Below are positions 7,041 through 12,398 of a stretch of DNA of 12,398 bases, in pieces. The translations under genes and the position numbers were made by a program. The DNA comes from Candidatus Glassiibacteriota bacterium (GTDB taxonomy: Bacteria > Gemmatimonadota > Glassbacteria > GWA2-58-10). The notes beneath the pieces are model-generated. The model saw nothing but the letters and a program-made list of their open reading frames with translations. It was not told where the DNA came from and did not search any database. The stretch's first letter is position 1; each line of letters opens with the position of its first letter. Location: positions 1 through 12,398 of the forward strand of contig JAFGTO010000244.1 of NCBI GenBank assembly GCA_016934095.1. Direction: 5' to 3'.

Positions 7041-7841
7041 ATGAGCGACATTCTGCGACGTTCACTGGCTCCGCTGACGGAAGCCGCCTGGAAGGAAATC
7101 GACAGGACGGCCTCGAACATCCTCAAAGCAAGCCTCACCGGGCGCAAGCTGGTTGACTGCGACGGGCCCCACGGCCTGGAGCTGGGTGCGGTGAACCTGG
7201 GCCGCCTGGCAATCCCCGAGAAACATAAGAGGGCGGGTGTAAGCTGGGGCGTGCGCGAGGTGCTGCCGCTGGTGGAGTTACGGGTACCCTTCCAGCTCGA
7301 CCAGATGGAGCTGGACTCGATCTCCAGGGGCTCGAAGGATGTCGACCTGGGTCCGCTGGAAAAAGCCGCCAGGGCAGTGGTCGATTTCGAGGAATCCGCA
7401 ATCTACAAAGGCTTTCCGGAGGCCAGGGTCCAGGGCATACTCAAAGCCGCAAAACACGCCCCGCTCAAGATCCCCGCCGCACGCGAAGACTGCCCCAAGG
7501 CCGTGGCCGAGGGGATCAAGCTGCTGTCCGAGGCGGGAATCGAGGGGCCTTACGCGCTGGTCCTCTGCCTGGAGTGCTACCATGAGCTGATCGCCACCGC
7601 CAAGGGATACCCTACTTTCCGGGTGGCGGAGCGCCTGGTGGAAGGCGGGATATTCTACAGCAGCGCCCTCAAGGGCGGCGTGCTGCTGTCCGTGCGCGGC
7701 GGAGATTTCGAGCTGACCCTGGGCCAGGATATCTCCATCGGCTTCTCGGGCTGCACCGCGGACAAAGTGGAGCTCTATTTTGCCGAGTCTTTCACTTTCC
7801 GCGTGCTGGAGCCGCTGGCCGCTGTCGAGCTGAAACCCTGA
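7041..7841 (+). CDS. Encapsulin nanocompartment shell protein (family 1)
   Basis: 266-aa HK97-fold shell protein, the usual length for small (T=1 type) encapsulins. Recognisable family segments are the N-terminal cargo-binding helix (LRRSLAPLTEAAWKEID, 5-21), the DGPHGLELGAVNLGR region (40-54), the ISRGSKDVDLGPLEKAARAV helix region (about 94-113), DFEESAIYKGFPEA (115-128), and the C-terminal segment around DISIGFSGCTADKVELYFAESFTFRVLEP. The shell should self-assemble in the cytoplasm and enclose the upstream ferritin as an iron-storage compartment. It is translated from an AAGGAG within the end of the cargo gene, only 2 nt after that stop, so the two are coupled. A hairpin terminator follows. 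No truncation or other oddity was seen. The T number is inferred from length only. Confidence 0.96.
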   Translation: MSDILRRSLAPLTEAAWKEIDRTASNILKASLTGRKLVDCDGPHGLELGAVNLGRLAIPEKHKRAGVSWGVREVLPLVELRVPFQLDQMELDSISRGSKDVDLGPLEKAARAVVDFEESAIYKGFPEARVQGILKAAKHAPLKIPAAREDCPKAVAEGIKLLSEAGIEGPYALVLCLECYHELIATAKGYPTFRVAERLVEGGIFYSSALKGGVLLSVRGGDFELTLGQDISIGFSGCTADKVELYFAESFTFRVLEPLAAVELKP

Positions 7842-7899
7842 CCCCGCGGTATAATCAGGGAACGGGCGCCGGACGGACTTGGACCGTTTGTTTACCCGA

Positions 7900-7931
7900 G
7901 GGGCACATTTATGCATGTGCCCCATTTTATT
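7900..7931 (+). terminator. Intrinsic terminator after the encapsulin operon
   Basis: A 9-bp perfect stem, GGGGCACAT / ATGTGCCCC, with a 6-nt loop is followed by ATTTTATT. The U-tract is interrupted but usable. It lies 58 nt after the encapsulin stop and separates this operon from the cytochrome operon. The rest of the gap to 8111 is AT-rich and should hold the cytochrome promoter. A possible -10 (TATAAA, 8069-8074) has no good -35. Confidence 0.65.
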
Positions 7932-8111
7932 CTCCTGATTGCCGTAAGCTGCCTGACAGTACTGATGCAGAAACCGCTGATATCAGCCAGGGTGCCGGGG
8001 TAAAATCGTGTTACTTTTTCTAAATATTAACGTTAAAAAATACCGGGATTATCTGTCATTCCAGCCGGTATAAATTCATCCAATTAAATCTTACCTGATG
8101 AAAGGGTTTAT

Positions 8112-9473
8112 ATGCGATCAGCCCGTAAAGTCTTAGCTGTCGTTGTCATTGGCACGGTTGTGGCGGGAGCGGGCTTACTGGCCCAGGTCAAGGCAGGCGA
8201 CGCCGCCCATGGCACCAGGCAGTACGACCAGTATAAAAAACCCAAGTTCTGCGGTACTTCCTGCCATACCGACTTCTATCGCCAGTGGCGCCAGGAGATG
8301 CACTCCCAGGCCTATGTCCACCACTGGGACGAGATCGAGTATTTCAAGCTGGCCGTGCCCCACGCGGAAAAAGACCCGGCCGTGGCCGGGGTCAGGGATG
8401 GCTGTAATGGCTGCCATGCGCCGGTGTCTTTCCTGGCGGGCGACACCCCTCCGCCCAGGCCCGAGGAAAACAGCCGGGCCAACGAAGCTGTCACCTGCGA
8501 CCTGTGCCATACTATCACCGGTTTCGAGTCAGACACTCCCCACAACTTCAACTATTATTCCGAGCCGGGGAACGTGAAATACGGGCCCAGGGGCGGGGTA
8601 ACCTCTCCTGAGCACGTGATCGAGGTCAGCAAGTTCCTGCCTTCCGCAGAGTTCTGCGGCACCTGCCATAACGAGAAAAGCCCTTACGGGGTATGGGTCA
8701 AATCGACCCACCTCGAGTGGAAGGAAGGGCCTTACGCAGCCGAGGGAGTCCCCTGCCACGACTGCCACATGCCAAGGGCCGAGGGCAGGAGGGCCTCGAT
8801 GGGTAAGGCCTACCCGGACATCCGTCAGCACCTGTTCCACGGCGCTCACGACAACGGCAAGATCAGGGGCACGGTGGAGCTGCGCATCCACCCGGATATC
8901 GATGAGACCGAGCCGGGCGAAAAAGTGGTCTTTACCGTGGTGCTCTTCAACCAGAAAGCCGGCCACAAGTTCCCCACCGGCTCGGTGGAGGACCGGATTG
9001 TCTGGCTGCATGTCGAGGCCACCGATGCCCAGGGCAAGGTCTATCACCTGCCGGTGGACCCCAAGGGTTTCGAGGGGGAAGAGTATACGATCGCCCGGGA
9101 CGTCCTGGCCTACCAGGACATGGGCATAGCGCTGAACGACCCCGGCTTCCAGGGCGTGCAGCGGGATGGGGTCCCGGTGGGAGACCGTATTTTCCGCATG
9201 CCCTATTTCGACCCCCAGGGCCGGATGACGATCCAGCAGTGGAACACCAAGAGCCTGGGTGTAGACTACCGGATACCCCCCAGGGGTACCAGGGTGGAGA
9301 CTTTCTCCTTCAGCCTGCCGTTCGAGGTCGCCCCGGGCAGGATGACTGTCGAAGCCACGCTCAACTACAGCAAGCTGGTCAAACCGGTGGCAGAGCTGCT
9401 CGAGGTGCCGCCGGATGAAACTGAAACAGTTGTGGTCAACGAGCATTCTACCGTAATCAACGTATTCGACTGA
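8112..9473 (+). CDS. Exported multiheme cytochrome c (cytochrome c554-like heme domain)
   Basis: 453-aa electron-transfer protein with an N-terminal signal peptide or anchor (hydrophobic 7-24). The heme-binding half (about 45-221) holds four canonical CXXCH sites: CNGCH (98-102), CDLCH (129-133), CGTCH (182-186) and CHDCH (215-219). A fifth site at 47-52 is CGTSCH, i.e. CX3CH, followed by the DFYRQWRQEMHSQA pattern typical of the cytochrome c554-like family. Several additional His residues (H64, H70, H71, H84, H144, H168, H200) could be distal ligands. Residues 222-453 have no heme motif and look beta-rich, with an AGHKFPTG segment seen in other multiheme cytochromes. It should act in the periplasm or at the outer membrane. 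A GAAAGGG (8100-8106) precedes the ATG. The porin-cytochrome gene starts 10 nt after its stop, so the products probably work together. Redox partner and substrate are unknown. Confidence 0.9.
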   Translation: MRSARKVLAVVVIGTVVAGAGLLAQVKAGDAAHGTRQYDQYKKPKFCGTSCHTDFYRQWRQEMHSQAYVHHWDEIEYFKLAVPHAEKDPAVAGVRDGCNGCHAPVSFLAGDTPPPRPEENSRANEAVTCDLCHTITGFESDTPHNFNYYSEPGNVKYGPRGGVTSPEHVIEVSKFLPSAEFCGTCHNEKSPYGVWVKSTHLEWKEGPYAAEGVPCHDCHMPRAEGRRASMGKAYPDIRQHLFHGAHDNGKIRGTVELRIHPDIDETEPGEKVVFTVVLFNQKAGHKFPTGSVEDRIVWLHVEATDAQGKVYHLPVDPKGFEGEEYTIARDVLAYQDMGIALNDPGFQGVQRDGVPVGDRIFRMPYFDPQGRMTIQQWNTKSLGVDYRIPPRGTRVETFSFSLPFEVAPGRMTVEATLNYSKLVKPVAELLEVPPDETETVVVNEHSTVINVFD

Positions 9474-9483
9474 AGAAGGAAAA

Positions 9484-10665
9484 ATGAAAAAAAAGACGTT
9501 TTACACCCTGGTCTTTTCCCTGGCGGCCGCCGGTCTGTGTTCCATCTTTACGGCCGAGTCCGCCTATGCTGTCCCGGCTTTCGCCAGGAAATACCGGCTG
9601 AGCTGCAAGACCTGCCACCAGCCGATCCCCAGGCTGAAACCTTATGGGGATGAATTCGCCGGCAACGGTTTCGTGCTCACCGACCAGGAAGCGCCCAGGT
9701 ATTTTGTCGAGACCGGGGACGACGAGCTCTCGCTGATCCGGGATTTCCCCATCGCCGTGCGCCTGGAAGGGTTCATCAACTACAACGACGTGGCGGGAAA
9801 AAGGTCGGACTTCAACACTCCATACCTGTTGAAGCTGCTCTCCGGCGGGGCCCTGACCAAAAACATCGCCTATTACTTCTATTTCTACATGGATGAGAGA
9901 GGAGAGGTGGCCGGTGTCGAGGACGCCTATGTCATGTTCAACAACCTGCTGGGAGTCGACCTGGATATCTACGCAGGCCAGTTCCAGGTCTCCGACCCCC
10001 TGTTCAAGCGGGAGCTGCGCCTGACCCTGGAGGACTACCAGGCCTACAAGTCCACTCCGGGCCGCTCGGGGATAAACCTGACCTATGACAGGGGTATCAT
10101 GGTAACTTACGGGTTGCCCAGCGGCACCGACCTGATTTTCGAGGTGGTCAACGGCAACGGCTTGAGCGAGGCGGACGAGGACAAGAACTTCGACTCCGAC
10201 AGGTACAAGAATTTCATGGGACGCATCTCCCAGGATGTCGGTAAATACCTGCGCCTGGGTGTGTTCGGCTACACCGGCCGGGAAAAGAGCGCCGGCCGGC
10301 TGAACCAGGCCTGGCTGGCCGGTCCCGACCTGACAGTGTCAATCAACGAAAAGTTCGAGCTGAACCTGCAGTATGTCGAGAGAAGGGACACCAACCCTTA
10401 TTTCCTCAGCTCCGGCTACCGGGACCTCAAGACCAGGGGCGCGCTCGGCGAGATGGTGATCGCCCCCCGGGGCAGCGACGGCAAGGTCTACCTGGTGGGG
10501 CTGTTCAACTGGACAGACTCGGACGACAATTCGGAGGATTTCAAGAGCCTGACCGGTCATCTCAGCTACCTGCTGCGCAGGAACATCCGTCTGGTCGGCG
10601 AGGTAACCCACAACTGGGCCAATGATACCAACCGCCTCGGCGTGGGTTTTGTCTCGGCGTTCTAG
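9484..10665 (+). CDS. Monoheme cytochrome c fused to an outer-membrane beta-barrel (Cyc2-like architecture)
   Basis: 393-aa protein. A signal peptide (1-29, cleavage AYA-V) leads directly into VPAFARKYRLSCKTCH with one heme site CKTCH (41-45), then PRLKPYGDEFAGNGF. From about residue 80 the chain is amphipathic beta-strands (FYFYMDERGEV, VMFNNLLGVDLDIYAGQFQV, RLGVFGYTGRE and others) ending in Phe (GFVSAF). A single heme just after the signal peptide followed by a porin is the layout of Cyc2, the outer-membrane Fe(II) oxidase, and of wider porin-cytochrome fusions. Membership in Cyc2 proper is not established. The likely role is carrying electrons across the outer membrane to or from the co-operonic multiheme cytochrome (inference). 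An AAGAAGGA precedes the ATG, and an intrinsic terminator follows its stop. Confidence 0.88.
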   Translation: MKKKTFYTLVFSLAAAGLCSIFTAESAYAVPAFARKYRLSCKTCHQPIPRLKPYGDEFAGNGFVLTDQEAPRYFVETGDDELSLIRDFPIAVRLEGFINYNDVAGKRSDFNTPYLLKLLSGGALTKNIAYYFYFYMDERGEVAGVEDAYVMFNNLLGVDLDIYAGQFQVSDPLFKRELRLTLEDYQAYKSTPGRSGINLTYDRGIMVTYGLPSGTDLIFEVVNGNGLSEADEDKNFDSDRYKNFMGRISQDVGKYLRLGVFGYTGREKSAGRLNQAWLAGPDLTVSINEKFELNLQYVERRDTNPYFLSSGYRDLKTRGALGEMVIAPRGSDGKVYLVGLFNWTDSDDNSEDFKSLTGHLSYLLRRNIRLVGEVTHNWANDTNRLGVGFVSAF

Positions 10666-10694
10666 CTGTCTTTGCTCGGGATTTCACCATAGAG

Positions 10695-10736
10695 CCGGAT
10701 AGGGGGGACCTTCCAAGGCCCCCCTTTTTTATCCGG
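10695..10736 (+). terminator. Intrinsic terminator of the cytochrome operon
   Basis: GGGGGG-A-CCTT pairs with AAGG-CCCCCC (bulged A at 10708), followed directly by six T (10725-10730). An outer CCGGATA/TATCCGG pair embraces the whole element. It is located 29 nt after the porin-cytochrome stop. Because the outer stem spans the T-run, weak activity on the opposite strand is also conceivable. Confidence 0.88.
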
Positions 10737-10742
10737 TATACC

Positions 10743-10805
10743 GACTCCCCGGTTTTAGCTGAATCGGCCAGCGAGCGCATTCCCCGCAGCTCGCTGCCGG
10801 GAGTC
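10743..10805. other. Nested stem-loop of unknown function
   Basis: The outer arms GACTCC(C)CCGG and CCGGGAGTC (one bulged base) enclose an inner hairpin CAGCGAGC / GCTCGCTG with a 12-nt loop. The 3' inner and outer arms abut, whereas the 5' arms are separated by about 16 nt. It has no T-run and no gene, and lies between the cytochrome terminator and the next promoter. It could be a small structured RNA, a REP-like DNA element or a remnant. The gap 10806-10942 shows nothing else I can support. Confidence 0.45.
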
Positions 10806-10942
10806 TTCAATCAGCACAATCAGGAACAGACCCCGGTCCGGCTCATGCTCCCCGGCTGCGAGTTGTTAATAAGGTCGCACGCTTGGTGCAACTGATTATT
10901 AGCTGATCACAGGGCTATTATTACACCCTCCGCACCATAAAC

Positions 10943-10974
10943 TTGTTGTCTTTTAGCGAATCCTGTGATAAAAT
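10943..10974 (+). promoter_or_regulatory. Candidate sigma-70-type promoter upstream of the DUF4234-like gene
   Basis: TTGTTG (10943-10948), an 18-nt spacer and GATAAA with an upstream TG (TGTGATAAA, extended -10). An alternative register is TTGTCT-N17-TAAAAT (10946-10974). It is about 90 nt before the membrane-protein ATG and follows the terminator and stem-loop, so the gene probably has its own transcript. Confidence 0.4.
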
Positions 10975-11063
10975 ATTAATACGGCGCCCGCCGTGCCGCT
11001 TGCTCGTATCAACAGATCCCTTTTTCCCGCAGTATTCTTCCCTCTGCCCCAAGGAGGCCCCGG

Positions 11064-11546
11064 ATGGACGAACAGCCACAAGCCGAATCATTGGGAAAGG
11101 TCCGCAATCCTGTGGTCATGGTACTCCTGTTGATCATCACCATAAATATTTACTGGGTTGTCTGGCTGTACAAGATATATTCCGAGATTCGCAGGCGGTC
11201 CACCGATGTTACCGGTGTAACCCCGGGTAAAGCCGCCGGTTTTATCTTCATCCCGGTATTCAATATCTTCTGGGCGTTCTATATCATCGTGGATTTCCCC
11301 CGCGCCATCCGCCGTCTCCAGGAGGCCGACCCGCCCACCGGGAATCTCCTGAACAACTCTCTGGTAGTGATCCTGCTGATCGTGGGCTTGCTGATCAACA
11401 TTATTATTGCCCAATTCCAGCCTGCTTTCCTGCTGCTGGGCGAAATACTGCTGATTGCAGGTCTGCTGATGTCGCAAGAGGCCCTGAACGGCCATTGGCG
11501 GGCACATCAAGCCGCAGCGGGCGGGCCGGCGCCGGAGCAATCCTGA
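11064..11546 (+). CDS. Small four-helix membrane protein, DUF4234-like
   Basis: 160-aa inner-membrane protein with predicted helices at about 17-36, 56-76, 98-116 and 120-136. The short N-terminus and the Pro/Ala-rich C-terminal tail are polar. The segment NIYWVVWLYKIYSEI, followed by TPGKAAGFIFIPVFNIFWAFY, resembles the DUF4234 family, whose function is not known to me. Two Arg-rich stretches (43-45 and 80-84) would flank helix 2 on the cytoplasmic side. A strong AAGGAGG precedes the ATG at proper spacing. The gene stands alone between its own candidate promoter and a 300-nt gap, with no clear link to the iron/cytochrome genes upstream. Confidence 0.8.
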   Translation: MDEQPQAESLGKVRNPVVMVLLLIITINIYWVVWLYKIYSEIRRRSTDVTGVTPGKAAGFIFIPVFNIFWAFYIIVDFPRAIRRLQEADPPTGNLLNNSLVVILLIVGLLINIIIAQFQPAFLLLGEILLIAGLLMSQEALNGHWRAHQAAAGGPAPEQS

Positions 11547-11851
11547 GCAGTCGCGGTCGAAGCGGGCACCAGGCTTAATTCGGGCTCATGTCCGGACCCG
11601 GACAGGCACGCCCTGAGAAAACTTTTTCATAAGACGGTAACCTTGCAGCCGGCAACAACGTTAAACGTTCGACAGTGTTCAAAATGACCTGTCTTGTTCC
11701 CTGCTTCAATGAGCATAAGACAGCCGTCCGGAAATAAATTACTGGTTTTTCCCGGCCTGCCAGCGGTATGCCGCCAGTCCCGCTTACCCCACAGGCAGGC
11801 CGCCTCCAACTGACAACGTGCATTACCGCACTTCCCGAGCTTGCAGACAAG
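11547..11851. other. Gene-free stretch with several inverted repeats
   Basis: No convincing gene was found. Visible structures are TGTCCGG-AC-CCGGACA (11589-11604), without a T-run and so at best a weak terminator, and GGCCTGCC (11754-11761) pairing with GGCAGGCC (11794-11801) across a 32-nt loop. It does not match a riboswitch class that I can recognise. It probably contains the leader of the following gene, but I cannot place a promoter with confidence. Confidence 0.4.
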
Positions 11852-12398
11852 ATGACCCGGCTTACCCTGCGCATACCGGCGTTTTTGCTGCTGTTGCTGA
11901 CCGCTTTTCCCGGCATTGGCGAGCTTTCGGGGAAGGTGTTTTTCAGCGGCAGCTCCCAGTCTCTTTTCTACTACCTGGAAAACTACCCCGGCAGCGGCGG
12001 CCAGGGCTCGGTCTGCAATTTCAGGTCCTACGAGTCGGTGAGGATGAAGCTGGTCGGCAGGGGCAGCAAGAACAGCCTGGGTTTCCATACTTTTTTTCGC
12101 ACCAGCCAGGATCTGAATGTCGATTACGAAGAGGACCCGCTGCACCGCCTCTACAACGGCTACCTGGAGTGGATACACGGCCGCTTCAGCGCCGCCGCGG
12201 GCCGCCAGTGGCTGCACCTGGGAGTGGGGAGCCTCACCCTGGACGGGGCGAAAGTGAGCTATACGGACCCGCGCTATCTCGAGGTTACCGGCTACCTGGG
12301 CACGGAGAGTCCCTACACCCGACATTTCAGCCTCAGCGGTTGGGACAGGGCCAGGGCCGGGGGAGTCTACCTGAGCAGCAAAGCGCTCAAGCCGCTCA
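11852..12398 (+). CDS. Predicted outer-membrane beta-barrel protein, 3' end missing
   Basis: An open frame of 182 codons runs off the window. It starts MTRLTLRIPAFLLLLLTAF, a signal peptide, followed by SGKVFFSGSSQSLFYYLEN, and then porin-like beta-strands (NSLGFHTFFRTSQDLNVDY, LYNGYLEWIHGRFSAAAGR, LTLDGAKVSY). The pattern of a short strand, a turn and an AGRQW-type inward strand is typical of outer-membrane porins in many uncultured Gram-negatives. The ATG at 11852 places the signal peptide at the N-terminus. An upstream in-frame ATG at 11768 would add 28 non-hydrophobic residues and is less likely. No good Shine-Dalgarno is visible, so the start is uncertain. Substrate and partners are unknown; genes beyond the window may explain it. 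Confidence 0.7.
   Translation, partial: MTRLTLRIPAFLLLLLTAFPGIGELSGKVFFSGSSQSLFYYLENYPGSGGQGSVCNFRSYESVRMKLVGRGSKNSLGFHTFFRTSQDLNVDYEEDPLHRLYNGYLEWIHGRFSAAAGRQWLHLGVGSLTLDGAKVSYTDPRYLEVTGYLGTESPYTRHFSLSGWDRARAGGVYLSSKALKPL

Noticed and set aside
8150..8164. Sigma-54-like TGGCAC-N5-TGGC at the start of the multiheme cytochrome gene
   Set aside because: It has correct GG-N10-GC spacing, but lies inside the signal-peptide coding sequence, has a mismatch in the -12 box and no TCGAC-N6-GTCGA dyads upstream. Probably chance.
11575..11916. Reverse-strand 113-codon frame over the 11547-11851 gap
   Set aside because: It begins inside the signal-peptide region of the forward gene and shows no domain, transmembrane pattern or convincing ribosome site.

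Overview
The window looks like a chromosomal stretch from a Gram-negative, GC-rich, probably environmental bacterium. Several products are predicted outer-membrane beta-barrels ending in phenylalanine, there are c-type cytochromes with Sec-type signal peptides, and sigma-54 control is apparent. I cannot name the phylum from the sequence; an uncultured lineage near the FCB group or another anaerobe/microaerophile would fit, but that is a guess. All recognised genes lie on the + strand. No tRNA, rRNA, IS element or CRISPR array was seen.

Region 1 (1-3268): a two-component pair joined by a 4-nt overlap. It consists of a membrane PAS-containing histidine kinase (5' end outside the window) and an NtrC-type response regulator with receiver, AAA+ (GAFTGA) and Fis-type HTH domains. 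Region 2 (3269-6405): an AT-rich intergenic segment carries two related dyads (TCGAC-N6-GTCGA) about 140 and 163 bp upstream of the predicted start of a -24/-12 (sigma-54) promoter. The promoter leads into three genes for exported proteins: two proteins made of thrombospondin-type-3-like Asp-rich calcium-binding repeats, then an outer-membrane beta-barrel. The simplest reading is a self-contained circuit in which the kinase/regulator pair switches on a calcium-binding cell-surface module. I do not recognise this module as a described system.

Region 3 (6406-7931): an encapsulated-ferritin gene (EncFtn) with an intact ferroxidase motif and a C-terminal encapsulation peptide, directly followed by its encapsulin shell gene and a terminator. 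Together they should build an iron-storing protein nanocompartment. Region 4 (8112-10736): a two-gene operon for an exported multiheme cytochrome c (four CXXCH plus one CX3CH) and a monoheme cytochrome fused to an outer-membrane beta-barrel, with an architecture like that of Cyc2. It ends in a clear intrinsic terminator. Regions 3 and 4 side by side suggest an iron/electron-transfer neighbourhood, although they appear to be separate transcription units.

Region 5 (10737-12398): a 63-nt nested stem-loop, a sigma-70-like promoter, a small four-helix membrane protein (DUF4234-like), about 300 bp without a convincing gene, and the 5' part of another predicted outer-membrane protein that runs off the end.
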